The notes below the pieces were generated by a model. That model made no database searches, was not told the DNA's origin, and saw nothing but the letters and a program-made list of their open reading frames with translations. This document shows positions 30,976 to 39,277 of a stretch of DNA of 64,000 nt, piece after piece (position 1 is the stretch's first letter; every line of letters starts with the position of its first letter). The translations under genes were made by a program, and so were the position numbers. Source of the DNA: Candidatus Altimarinota bacterium (lineage in GTDB: Bacteria > Patescibacteriota > Gracilibacteria > UBA4473); NCBI GenBank assembly GCA_021734785.1, contig JAIPIF010000003.1, forward strand, positions 79,201 to 143,200, in the 5' to 3' direction.

Positions 30976-31734
30976 TTATTCGACCGGCTTCCGATGGCGA
31001 CGCAGTGCTACCACACAGGCCACCACAAGTGCAAAATCAATTCCCTGCGCCAGACGAAACTGTTCACTCAGCATCACGGTGGCATCTGCGCGGAGAAATT
31101 GCAGAAAAAAATCGAAGGCAAAAAACATGAGCGCCGTAAGTTTAGCCAAACGTCCCGGCGTGTGAGAAAACGTTTTGAGATTTCCCGCCACCCAGCGAAG
31201 GAGAAGAAGGTGCAGCAGAAAAGCATACAGCGTCACTGGATGCACCGGCTCAAGGATATCCACCCCAAAGGTTTCGTACTGAACCCCCCAGGGAAGCGCG
31301 GTTTCTTTTCCATACACATGTCCCGTGATAAACCCCGCCAAATCTATGCCCAAAATAGCGATGAGAAAAGACGCCACTCCTGCATCCAACCAGCGCCAAA
31401 ACTTCATTTGATGTTGTCGCAGATCCCAAGCCATACAAGCCAGTCCTCCCAAGAGCGAAGCATAAAAATACAGTTCCCCTCTCCAAAAAAGAAAGAACGA
31501 CCACAGCCCGTGCTCTGCAAAAAGAGAGGGATCAAGAAAAAGCGAAACGACTCTGCCCACAAGAACCCCTCCCAACACCCATCGCCAGAAATGATGGACA
31601 AAAAAAGTTGTCGGAAATCCGTTTTTTTGAAGGTAACGATAAAAATGCCATGCCGCTAAGCAAAAAAAGATTGCCACCAACAATCCATAAATTTTGAGAG
31701 CAAACACCCCAAATCCCAACTGAAATAAATTCAT
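30976..31734 (-). CDS. Divergent Lgt-like membrane protein
   Basis: A 252-residue protein with seven predicted transmembrane helices that follows the layout of prolipoprotein diacylglyceryl transferase. LKIYGLLVAIFF corresponds to LHWYGLMY, YFYASLLGGLA to SFHGGLIG, ITGHVYGKETALPWGV to INGELYGRxxxxPW, and EPVHPVTLYAFLL to RHPSQLYE. The Arg-Leu-Gly-Asn of the family signature is replaced (GIDLAG), the His of the HGG motif is Tyr, and the Glu of INGE is His. Several residues held to be essential in E. coli Lgt are therefore absent. It may be an inactive or retargeted homologue. It is 46 bp downstream of the 31781 gene on the same strand. Confidence 0.75.
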   Translation of the reverse strand: MNLFQLGFGVFALKIYGLLVAIFFCLAAWHFYRYLQKNGFPTTFFVHHFWRWVLGGVLVGRVVSLFLDPSLFAEHGLWSFFLFWRGELYFYASLLGGLACMAWDLRQHQMKFWRWLDAGVASFLIAILGIDLAGFITGHVYGKETALPWGVQYETFGVDILEPVHPVTLYAFLLHLLLLRWVAGNLKTFSHTPGRLAKLTALMFFAFDFFLQFLRADATVMLSEQFRLAQGIDFALVVACVVALRRHRKPVE

Positions 31735-31780
31735 CGCCGCTGAGTGTAGCGGGAGAGATATTTTTTTCAAGCACCCGTGA

Positions 31781-32974
31781 TCAGCGCGTCCAAGGGAAAA
31801 GCGCCGGAGACTCAAACACCAAAACCGCTACGCCCCCCACAGCAAGGAGAAAAAAAACACTTCGTTGCCGCCAGGACAAGGGTTTTGGTGAAAATACCGC
31901 CGGAAAAAATATGACGGAAAGAAATGCGGTTGCCCCCGTAATAATCCACAGAACCGTAGATTCCAGCGAAAAGAGCACCCTCGGCACCTGGCTTGCGTTC
32001 CACAGCTGAAGCGCGCTAAAAATCCAAAACACCGTGCAGAGACCAAAGAGACTCACGACCATCCAGTAGAGCACCAGTCCGAGTTTTCCAAATGGATCTG
32101 CCTTTTGAAATTCTTGTTTTATTTTTTCCGGATGGAGCGATGTGAGATTGATCGCTACCCCTGCGAGTCCCGCTCGAAATTCTTTTCCGATTTCATTGGC
32201 ACGGATGAGAAAGGCTTTTTTTTGAGCAGCCATTTCCAACTGCTGATCTTCATTGAGTTTTTCCTCCGAAAGAAAAATGCTGTCATCCCGCAACTGGTCA
32301 AATATTTTTTTGGTCAGCGTTTTGAGATGGTCGATGGCATTGGAGCGACGCAGACGAGAAAGTAGGTTGATTCGGTCTTCCATCTCACGACGCTGTTCGG
32401 CACGAAGAATGCTTTTGTTTTCCTGGATCAGATGGTTGACCTCATCGATAATTTCCCCGATTTTTGTCTGAAAAAATTGAAGTTCCAGCTGATCTTTTTC
32501 CGATAAAACGGATTTCTTTTTGGATCTCGAAAGATTTTTTGGAGGTTTTATTTCCTCATTGTGAGCCATGCCAAACTCTTCCTGGTACTGTTCTTTGAGA
32601 TAGGGCGGAATTCCTTGCTGACGATGCGCCTGTTTTTCGTTTTCGGAAATATTTTCGGGAAAAAGAGCCGTCAGCGTAAATCCATACTCGCGAATAAGCT
32701 TTTTGAATGCTGCGTAGTCATTTACTGCTTCTATTTTTCCTCGCGCCGGTTTCCCATTTTTGTCTGTGCCCTCAAACTCAAATTTTTGAAATCGATCATT
32801 TGTTTTTTCTTCATGATCCGCGGTGTATTCATCCAAAGACAAAATTGCCAATCCTTTTTTTCGAAGTTTGGCTCGGGCTTCCTCTTGATTTTCAGCAAAG
32901 AGAGACCCCGAGATCTTTTGCCCTTCGGGATTGATGCCTTGAAAATAAAATCGCTTGAGAGGGGTGTCGTTCAT
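31781..32974 (-). CDS. Membrane protein with two tandem PilC/GspF-N-like motifs and coiled coil
   Basis: A 397-residue protein beginning MNDTPLKRFYFQGINPEG. Two copies of a 60-residue unit lie at residues 5-50 and 65-110: 'F.F.G....G....G...A......A...L...G..'. This recalls the N-terminal cytoplasmic segment of type IV pilus/type II secretion platform proteins (PilC/GspF). No GspF transmembrane core follows. A long charged coiled coil (about 165-260) and three C-terminal transmembrane segments (about 302-325, 340-360 and 375-393) complete it. Function unknown. It is co-oriented with the Lgt-like gene. Confidence 0.65.
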   Translation of the reverse strand: MNDTPLKRFYFQGINPEGQKISGSLFAENQEEARAKLRKKGLAILSLDEYTADHEEKTNDRFQKFEFEGTDKNGKPARGKIEAVNDYAAFKKLIREYGFTLTALFPENISENEKQAHRQQGIPPYLKEQYQEEFGMAHNEEIKPPKNLSRSKKKSVLSEKDQLELQFFQTKIGEIIDEVNHLIQENKSILRAEQRREMEDRINLLSRLRRSNAIDHLKTLTKKIFDQLRDDSIFLSEEKLNEDQQLEMAAQKKAFLIRANEIGKEFRAGLAGVAINLTSLHPEKIKQEFQKADPFGKLGLVLYWMVVSLFGLCTVFWIFSALQLWNASQVPRVLFSLESTVLWIITGATAFLSVIFFPAVFSPKPLSWRQRSVFFLLAVGGVAVLVFESPALFPWTR

Positions 32975-33046
32975 GATGAAATTATCGGTGTATTCTACCA
33001 AAAAAAGGACCCGTTTGCAAGCCCCTCCGTCCTTTTCTTCTCGGGA

Positions 33047-34720
33047 CTAAGTCAACGATCCGATAAATTCTCGAAAAAGCGGATGCGGACGAAACGGTCG
33101 AGATTTGAGCTCCGGATGAAATTGCGACCCCATCATAAAGGGATGATCTTTGATTTCCACGAGTTCTACCAAATCTTTGTCCGGAGACTGCCCGGAGATC
33201 AAAAAGCCGTGTTTTTCAAAGGCTTCTCGGTACTGATTGTTGAATTCGTATCGATGTCGGTGTCGCTCTGAAATAGTGTCTGTTCCGTAAATTTTTCGAG
33301 CGCGTGTCCCTTTTTTGAGCACCGCCGGATAGGCTCCCAGTCGCATGGTCGCTCCTTTTTTTCGGATGGTACGCTGCTCCGGAATGAAATGAATCACGTG
33401 ATACTTTGATTTTGCGTCCTCATCAAATTCTTCTGACGTCGCTGCTCGCAACCCAAGGACATTTCGCGCAAATTCGATGGCCATGATCTGCGATCCGAGA
33501 CAGAGACCCAAGTACGGCTTTTTTTGTTCGCGACAGTACTGTGCAACCTGAATTTTTCCCTCGATGCCGCGATCACCAAACCCTCCAGGAACAACGACTC
33601 CATCGACGTTTTCCAGTGTTTGGAGTGCTTCGGGATCTTTTTCTTCAATCTTTTCTGTGTCAATCCAGCCGATTCTGACCTTTCGATTGTGGTGATAGCC
33701 TGCGGCTTTGAGCGCTTCGATCACCGAGAGGTATGCATCGTCCAACTCATTGTATTTTCCCGCGATACCGATCAGCAGTTCCTTTTTGGTGCGAAGAATT
33801 TTGGACACTCCTTTTTCCCAGTCCGAGAGATTAAATTTGAGTTTTCCCAGATTCAACTTCCGCGCAAGCGTTTCTCCCAGTCCCATTTTGGCAAAGCGGA
33901 GAGGGCATTCGTAGATGGAACGAATGGTTTCTGCCGGAATCACCGCGTCTTCTTGTACATCACAAAAATAGGCTATTTTTCGAAGCAATTTTTTGGGGAT
34001 CCGAACATCCGCACGGGCAAAAATAACATCCGGATGCACTCCCAGCCGACGGAGCTCTCGAACCGAAAGTTGCGTGGGCTTTGTTTTGAGCTCTCCACTG
34101 GCGGCGAGATAGGGAAGCAATGTCACATGCATGGAGATGCAGTTTCCATCATGCTTGTTGCGCATCTGGCGAAGCGCTTCGAGAAAGGGCTCGCCCTCGA
34201 TATCCCCCACAGTACCCCCAATTTCAACCACCAATATCTCGGCCTCAGATTTTTGCGCCGCGAGTTCGATTTTTTCTGTGATTTTCCCAGTGATGTGCGG
34301 GATGACCTGGATGGTCCCCCCCAAATGTTTTCCCTCGCGCTCTTCGGCGAGAACCTCAGAATAAATTTTTCCCGTGGTGACGGAAGAGTAGCCGGTCAAT
34401 GATTCGTCGATAAAGCGCTCGTAGTGTCCGAGATCCAAATCCGTCTCCGCGCCATCATCAAGAACAAAGACTTCTCCATGCTGAAAAGGACTCATCGTTC
34501 CAGGATCCACGTTCAAATAGGGATCCAGTTTCATGATCGCTACTTTTTTGCCGGCGGATTTGAGAATGGCCGCGGTCGAAGAAGCCACAATCCCCTTCCC
34601 CAAACTAGAGCACACCCCACCCGTAACAAAAATAAACTTCGGGGATTTGCGTCCCGAGGGAGAAGATGGGGATTTGCGTCCCGAGGGAGAAGATTTGGAA
34701 GCTTTCTTTGTGCGAATCAT
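33047..34720 (-). CDS. pyrG: CTP synthase
   Basis: A 557-residue enzyme converting UTP, ATP and glutamine to CTP. The amidoligase domain starts KFIFVTGGVCSSLGKGIVAS (about residues 28-47), with KLDPYLNVDPGTMSPFQHGEVFVLDDGAETDLDLGHYERF the signature block. IEVGGTVGD appears as VEIGGTVGD. The glutaminase domain has GGFGDRG, the catalytic Cys in GLCLGSQ, and the His-Glu of HPELKSRP. The N-terminal 28 residues are an extra Ser/Lys-rich extension made of two copies of SPSGRKSP. The upstream hairpin and promoter are listed separately. Confidence 0.97.
   Translation of the reverse strand: MIRTKKASKSSPSGRKSPSSPSGRKSPKFIFVTGGVCSSLGKGIVASSTAAILKSAGKKVAIMKLDPYLNVDPGTMSPFQHGEVFVLDDGAETDLDLGHYERFIDESLTGYSSVTTGKIYSEVLAEEREGKHLGGTIQVIPHITGKITEKIELAAQKSEAEILVVEIGGTVGDIEGEPFLEALRQMRNKHDGNCISMHVTLLPYLAASGELKTKPTQLSVRELRRLGVHPDVIFARADVRIPKKLLRKIAYFCDVQEDAVIPAETIRSIYECPLRFAKMGLGETLARKLNLGKLKFNLSDWEKGVSKILRTKKELLIGIAGKYNELDDAYLSVIEALKAAGYHHNRKVRIGWIDTEKIEEKDPEALQTLENVDGVVVPGGFGDRGIEGKIQVAQYCREQKKPYLGLCLGSQIMAIEFARNVLGLRAATSEEFDEDAKSKYHVIHFIPEQRTIRKKGATMRLGAYPAVLKKGTRARKIYGTDTISERHRHRYEFNNQYREAFEKHGFLISGQSPDKDLVELVEIKDHPFMMGSQFHPELKSRPFRPHPLFREFIGSLT
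34641..34695 (-). repeat. Tandem 27-bp duplication encoding the extra N-terminus of PyrG
   Basis: Two copies of a 27-bp unit (plus strand beginning ggggatttgcgtcccgaggg) stand head to tail. They encode two 9-residue copies of SPSGRKSPS. It lengthens the protein in frame. Confidence 0.8.
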
Positions 34721-34721
34721 T

Positions 34722-34782
34722 TCCCGAGAAAAAGGAGTGCTCTCTCGGGATTTGATTGTACGAAATTTTTTTGAATGCGCAA
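34722..34782 (-). promoter_or_regulatory. pyrG promoter and leader hairpin
   Basis: Minus strand TTGCGC (34777-34782), 16 bp, TACAAT (34755-34760). The short leader folds TCCCGAGA/TCTCGGGA (34722-34729 with 34743-34750), an 8-bp stem ending one base before the ATG at 34720. The loop contains GAGCACTCC. The hairpin would hide the ribosome-binding region. Confidence 0.55.
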
Positions 34783-34790
34783 AAAAAAGA

Positions 34791-35855
34791 TCAAAAAAGT
34801 GATGCGCTTTTGGCAGGAGGTGTCAAACCAAGATGTTTCCACGCCTGCAAGGTTACCATTCTTCCGCGTGGAGTTTTTTGGAGGAGTCCCTCGCGAATGA
34901 GAAACGGCTCGATCATGTCCTCCAACGTTTGCTCGTCTTCACCGATAGCAGCAGAAATCGTGGAAAGTCCCGCGGGGCCTCCCTGAAATTTTTCACAGAG
35001 AACTGTCAGGTATTCTTGATCGGCATGATCCAGCCCAATGGAATCGATGGACAGATGCCCCAAGCTCTGCTCCGCCACCGGCAGCGTGATCACCCCCGCA
35101 TGCTGGATTTGCGCGAAATCTCGAATCCGACGCAAGAGCCGATTGGCGATCCGTGGCGTCCGACGAGCACACTCTGAGAGCAGCTTTGCTGCTTCCGGTT
35201 CAAGGGTTACGTTCAAAATTTTTGCCGAGCGCTCAATAATTTTTTGGATTTCATCCGGTTCGTAAAAACGAAGTTTTTCTACATGGCCAAATCGGTCTCG
35301 CAGTGGGCTCGAAAGCAAACTCGCTCGGGTCGTCGCCCCCAGTAGGGTAAAGGGCGGAACATCAATGCGCATCGTCCGAGCAGAGGGCCCTTTGCCAACC
35401 ACAAGATCAATGGCAAAGTCCTCCATCGCTGTGTAGAGAATCTCCTCCACGGGCAATCGCAGGCGGTGGATCTCGTCGATAAAAAGGAAATCGTGTGGCT
35501 TGAGATTGGTCAAAATTGCTGCCAGATCTCCCGGTTTTTCCATGGCAGGACCCGAGGTAATCCGGAGATTGGCACCCATTTCCGTCGCGAGGATGGTCGC
35601 CAGCGTGGTTTTGCCCAGACCCGGCGGCCCATAAAAAAGGGCGTGATCCAGCGATTCTCCCCGTTTTTTGGCCGCGGCGACAAAGACCTTCATATTTTCC
35701 TTGACCTCCGACTGGCCGATGTAGTTTTTGAAATCTTTGGGCCGGAGTGTATTTTCAAATTTTTCATCCCGTTTTCCCTCAGCAGAAACAACCGAAAAAG
35801 CCGTCTTTGCCCGTGAGGGAGAAGGTGAATCCGCAGAAAAATCATCAATCGTCAT
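34791..35855 (-). CDS. ruvB: Holliday junction ATP-dependent DNA helicase RuvB
   Basis: A 354-residue AAA+ motor of the RuvAB branch migration complex. LRPKDFKNYIGQSEVKENM is the conserved start. Walker A is GPPGLGKTT (about residues 71-79) and Walker B FIDEIHRL. The RuvB beta-hairpin region GPSARTMRIDVPPFTLLGATTRASLLSSPLRDRFG includes sensor 1 and the Arg finger region. The C-terminal winged helix ends with EPFLIREGLLQKTPRGR. The length is normal. It follows the 35894 gene on the same strand. RuvA and RuvC are not in the window. Confidence 0.97.
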   Translation of the reverse strand: MTIDDFSADSPSPSRAKTAFSVVSAEGKRDEKFENTLRPKDFKNYIGQSEVKENMKVFVAAAKKRGESLDHALFYGPPGLGKTTLATILATEMGANLRITSGPAMEKPGDLAAILTNLKPHDFLFIDEIHRLRLPVEEILYTAMEDFAIDLVVGKGPSARTMRIDVPPFTLLGATTRASLLSSPLRDRFGHVEKLRFYEPDEIQKIIERSAKILNVTLEPEAAKLLSECARRTPRIANRLLRRIRDFAQIQHAGVITLPVAEQSLGHLSIDSIGLDHADQEYLTVLCEKFQGGPAGLSTISAAIGEDEQTLEDMIEPFLIREGLLQKTPRGRMVTLQAWKHLGLTPPAKSASLF

Positions 35856-35893
35856 CGCGCTGATTGTCGCAGATTTTGGGGAAAATGCAACGC

Positions 35894-36238
35894 TCAGCCC
35901 TCCTTTCCTCGTGGCGGAATTTCTGCCTCTGGGTTTTCTCGAATATTTTTTTCAAGCCTCTGCGCTTCTTCTGCATCCCAATCGAAGTCGTGAGGCGTAG
36001 AAATCCCATCTGTTTCCTGTACTTCTTTCCCGTTTACATACGCCAAAATCTGTTCTACACATCGTTGTGCCCATTTTGAAAGATTCGTGACCCTTTTTTT
36101 CAATTGAGTCCTCTGAGCCCGCCGAGCGATTTCATCAACCGTTTGGTCAATGATTTTCATTGTCTCCCGAGAGATGTATTTTCGCAGACGCGCAGAACGG
36201 GAAAGCTTTTGAAGTTCTTCGACCGGATCTTTGACCAT
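35894..36238 (-). CDS. Hypothetical protein
   Basis: A 114-residue soluble protein (MVKDPVEELQKLSRSARLRKYIS...), basic and helical in the first 80 residues with a Cys at about 60 and an acidic C-terminus (DWDAEEAQRLEKN). An in-frame start at 36409 lies inside the upstream gene's coding region and is rejected. It sits between the PH-domain gene and ruvB in a probable operon. No family recognised. Confidence 0.55.
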   Translation of the reverse strand: MVKDPVEELQKLSRSARLRKYISRETMKIIDQTVDEIARRAQRTQLKKRVTNLSKWAQRCVEQILAYVNGKEVQETDGISTPHDFDWDAEEAQRLEKNIRENPEAEIPPRGKEG

Positions 36239-36269
36239 CGCTTTTGGTCTAAAACTCTCAAAAAAAAAG

Positions 36270-37040
36270 TCAATCCAGATCAATCTCAATCCCACCGGTG
36301 TCGTCCATTTGTTTTTCAATTTCCAGATGCTGATCTCCCTGTTTCTTCCGTTTTTTTTCTTCTTTTTTTGCGGCTTTTTGTTCTCGTTTCGAACGGGGCT
36401 TTTGGTCATCAGAAAAAAACTCTTCGGCCGGAAAGTTGCGTCGCCCCGTGGGCTGTCCCCCGTGCCGGACCTGCGTCTGCACCATCTGACTGATCAGGTT
36501 TTTGAGGGCACCTTCTTCCATAAAATTCTTTTCGTCCAGCATCACTTCCCGATTCTTTGTAAGAATGCGAGCGACCTTTCGCGGTTTGTTTATTTTCCGA
36601 AAAATGTACGGCTCACCGCCGGAAATTTTGGTGAAATGAAGATCGCCGTAGCTAAAAAGAAACGGCATCGCGCCGGTCCGTTCGATCACAATTTGATCTT
36701 GATCCCAATAATCCAGTCGCACCATGCGCATGTCAAACATGCGTCGCCAGTCAACGAAGACCAGTGTTTCGGTCGTCATCAGGACGGCATTAAAATACCA
36801 GCGGGAAAAAAGAGTGCCGAGTTTGTACACGCCAATGATAAAAGGAACTCCCATCACCGCCAGGGTGGCGTACTGTGTAAAATCAAAAAGAAACCACCAA
36901 CCCGCTGCGTACATGAGTCCCCCCCAGAGGAGAAGGTGAAAGAAAAACGCTCCAAGAGGAAACGGACGGCGAAAACTCCGAACGATTTTTTCGTCCTCGT
37001 CCAGTAACCGACGAAATCCAATCTGTCCTGGGCGCATCAT
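36270..37040 (-). CDS. Membrane protein with bacterial PH-like domain
   Basis: A 256-residue protein starting MMRPGQIGFRRLLDEDEKIVRSFRRP. Two transmembrane helices (about residues 28-50 and 55-75) precede a domain with the bacterial PH (bPH, DUF304-like) pattern: WYFNAVLMTTETLVFVDWRRMFDMRMVRLDYWDQDQIVIE... The C-terminal 60 residues are highly charged and Lys-rich (KREQKAAKKEEKKRKKQ) and probably disordered. Such proteins are widespread membrane components of unknown function. The TACAAT box at 37045-37050 is only 4 bases from the ATG, so the mRNA is probably leaderless. Confidence 0.75.
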   Translation of the reverse strand: MMRPGQIGFRRLLDEDEKIVRSFRRPFPLGAFFFHLLLWGGLMYAAGWWFLFDFTQYATLAVMGVPFIIGVYKLGTLFSRWYFNAVLMTTETLVFVDWRRMFDMRMVRLDYWDQDQIVIERTGAMPFLFSYGDLHFTKISGGEPYIFRKINKPRKVARILTKNREVMLDEKNFMEEGALKNLISQMVQTQVRHGGQPTGRRNFPAEEFFSDDQKPRSKREQKAAKKEEKKRKKQGDQHLEIEKQMDDTGGIEIDLD

Positions 37041-37044
37041 TGCA

Positions 37045-37050
37045 ATTGTA
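37045..37050 (-). promoter_or_regulatory. -10 box of the PH-domain gene, giving a leaderless mRNA
   Basis: TACAAT on the minus strand, 4 bases from the first ATG (37040) and 7 from a second (37037). There is no room for a ribosome-binding site. Confidence 0.45.
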
Positions 37051-37060
37051 GCACAAAAAG

Positions 37061-37089
37061 TTGTCGCTCCAGAAAAATGCGCGTACACT
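37061..37089 (+). promoter_or_regulatory. Promoter of the signal peptidase gene
   Basis: TTGTCG at 37061-37066, exactly 17 bp, TACACT at 37084-37089. The ATG at 37101 is 11 bases downstream, leaving a leader of about 5 nt. It is divergent from the promoter of the PH-domain gene. Confidence 0.6.
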
Positions 37090-37100
37090 TTGCGAGAATC

Positions 37101-37853
37101 ATGATCAATCCCTTCAGCTTTTTCAAAAATCCCGAACAGTCCTGGAGCAGTTTTTTGCTCGAGCTGGGCATCTTAATTGCCGTGGTGCTTTTTGTTCGAT
37201 TTTATGTGTTTCAGTTCTTCCAGGTGTCGGGGCCATCGATGTGCCGCACGCTGAATACCATTGACGGCGTCTGTCAGCGCGCTCAGTGCCGAACTCTTTG
37301 GGACAAAATGACTGGCAAAAATCTACAGGGATCGGATCACTGCGAATTTATTTTTGTGAATGAATTTTTGTATTCTTTTGTTCGGGCTCCAGAACGAGGA
37401 GAAATTGTTGTGTTTCGACCACCAACGGGAGAACGAAACTACATCAAGCGCCTCATCGGCATCCCAGGAGACACGGTGGAGGTCTACAACGGAAACGTTT
37501 TTTTGACGAATGAACGCTTTGACTCGGTCAAGCTCCCCGAACCGTATCTGTCTCAAAAAAATCAGAACCGTACCGCTACCACCCAACAAAAATTTGCTGT
37601 CCCGGAGGGACATTTTCTCCTCTTCGGCGACAACCGCAACGAAAGTCTCGATGCTCGAATGTGTTTTGAACCGTCAGGATGCAATGAATTTAATACGCCG
37701 TTTGTCCCGCGAGAAAATATTCGTGGTCGGGCTGAATTTGTTGTCTGGCCTCTCAATCAAGTACGTTCCCTCTCGCATGAGATTTTTCCAGGAGAAGATA
37801 CGGAAATCGACGATTCCGGCAAAAGCGTTGACAGTGCAGCAGGAGCGAACTAG
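37101..37853 (+). CDS. lepB: Signal peptidase I with a Cys-rich insertion
   Basis: A 250-residue membrane-anchored Ser/Lys protease that cleaves signal peptides outside the membrane. A single transmembrane helix (about residues 20-40) is followed by FQVSGPSM with the catalytic Ser. The Lys lies in YIKRLIGIPGD, and the C-terminal signature is GDNRNESLDAR. Between the Ser and Lys boxes there is an extra segment with four Cys (MCRTLNTIDGVCQRAQC...SDHCEF), and another Cys pair near ARMCFEPSGC. Such Cys are unusual and may form disulfides. The start at 37101 is preferred over 37077, which overlaps the promoter. Confidence 0.93.
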   Translation: MINPFSFFKNPEQSWSSFLLELGILIAVVLFVRFYVFQFFQVSGPSMCRTLNTIDGVCQRAQCRTLWDKMTGKNLQGSDHCEFIFVNEFLYSFVRAPERGEIVVFRPPTGERNYIKRLIGIPGDTVEVYNGNVFLTNERFDSVKLPEPYLSQKNQNRTATTQQKFAVPEGHFLLFGDNRNESLDARMCFEPSGCNEFNTPFVPRENIRGRAEFVVWPLNQVRSLSHEIFPGEDTEIDDSGKSVDSAAGAN

Positions 37854-37946
37854 AATCGAATCGTTTTTTGAGAATCCCCAAAAGGGTGTCACGAATTTGA
37901 GACCCACTGGTTATCCTCAGAAACTCCTTCCTTTCCCCTCCCTCCC

Positions 37947-39254
37947 ATGAAAAAATGGTGTACTGGCATCCTTGTGTTCGGCGCGTTTTTGGCGACTCCA
38001 TTGGCATTGGCTGATCCGATTGAAAATCTAACGATGACCAAATCTGGCTCACAGATGATTCTTCAGTGGGAAGCCCCCCCGCAAGAAGATTTGTACGAGA
38101 CTTCCGGGTACGCACTCCAGTGGGGTGAGGTGCTGAATAATATTCGCAACGACAAACCCATTCGGTTTCCAACACTGCCAGAAAGCCGCAATTCTCATGT
38201 CATTCGTGCGACTGATTTTGAGCGAAACACGGACTACTTTTTTCGGGTATACACGTTTGTACAAGAAGGACGCGACTATCTCCTCAGCAACGGATCGCAG
38301 ATTTTGAAATGGCGATACAATTCCGATGGCACCATCGACACAGAATATTTGGAACCCAACGACCCTGTCATCGTCGTGCATTCGACTGGAAGTGACGGCG
38401 AAGCAATTGACTTTGGAAATTTGGGCGTGATCGAGTTTGATACGCGGGCGAAATTTACGTGGTCCCTGCCCAATCTCTCTCGCAGTGAATACGATGGGTT
38501 CAAGATCGTGATTTCGGAAAATACCGACCTCTCGGATCCAGTCGCAGAGTTCAAAGCCGGACACGCCACAAAACAAATGTTTGTCGAAGGCCTGCATCCG
38601 GAGACCACGTATTCTGTCGCTGGATATTTTTACAAACGACGAGCCGGCGAGGATCAGCTTTTTGGCAAAAGCGACACCGAGCAATTTCGGACGGTGGGAA
38701 AATTTTCCACTCGTCAGGAACAGAGTTTTGAGCGAACCATCCGCCGCTGGAGTCAGGGCGGAAATCTGGGAGTTCGAAAAACGATTGGGGACGAAACCGA
38801 AACGGAAGAACCCGATGTTTCAGAAGAAACAGAAACCGAAGCCACTCCTCCCACGACAACACCGCGAAGAAGGACTTCGTCTCAAAGTCGATACAATCGA
38901 CTTCCCCGCCCCACCTACACACCGCTTCGGGCAATTCCCGTGAGTGATACCACCACCGAAACTGCCCCGGAAACAAATGCAGGCGGATCTTCAGACAGTG
39001 AAACCGAAACTCCTGCGAGTGATGCGGCCTCTTTGCGAGCTCGTATTGCACAGATTCAGGCAGAAATCCGTTCACTGCAAACCGAACTCACGCGTCTCCA
39101 GGCGCAGCTCGGAGAAGAGACGCAAACCCAAACTCGATCTGAAGAAATTCAAACAGCGACGCCGGTGATTCGTCCACCGCAACAACGAGAGGTACGCACG
39201 CCAAAACGAGGAAATAATTGGCTGCAAAATCTCCGTCGCACTCTCAATAACTAA
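37947..39254 (+). CDS. Secreted fibronectin-III-like protein with Thr/Glu linker and coiled coil
   Basis: A 435-residue protein with signal peptide (MKKWCTGILVFGAFLATPLALA). Two beta-sandwich domains at about residues 24-125 and 140-255 follow the FN3 pattern: PIENLTMTKSGSQMILQWEAP...GYALQWG...NTDYFFRVYTF, and ARAKFTWSLPNLSRSEYDGFKIVISE...ETTYSVAGYFY. A Thr/Glu/Pro-rich linker (about 275-355), a coiled coil (RARIAQIQAEIRSLQTELTRLQAQL) and a short basic tail (RTPKRGNNWLQNLRRTLNN) follow. Likely an extracellular or wall-associated protein. It is probably in one transcript with the downstream 39278 gene (24 bp gap). Confidence 0.75.
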   Translation: MKKWCTGILVFGAFLATPLALADPIENLTMTKSGSQMILQWEAPPQEDLYETSGYALQWGEVLNNIRNDKPIRFPTLPESRNSHVIRATDFERNTDYFFRVYTFVQEGRDYLLSNGSQILKWRYNSDGTIDTEYLEPNDPVIVVHSTGSDGEAIDFGNLGVIEFDTRAKFTWSLPNLSRSEYDGFKIVISENTDLSDPVAEFKAGHATKQMFVEGLHPETTYSVAGYFYKRRAGEDQLFGKSDTEQFRTVGKFSTRQEQSFERTIRRWSQGGNLGVRKTIGDETETEEPDVSEETETEATPPTTTPRRRTSSQSRYNRLPRPTYTPLRAIPVSDTTTETAPETNAGGSSDSETETPASDAASLRARIAQIQAEIRSLQTELTRLQAQLGEETQTQTRSEEIQTATPVIRPPQQREVRTPKRGNNWLQNLRRTLNN

Positions 39255-39277
39255 TTCTTTTTTATCCCCCTTTTCTC

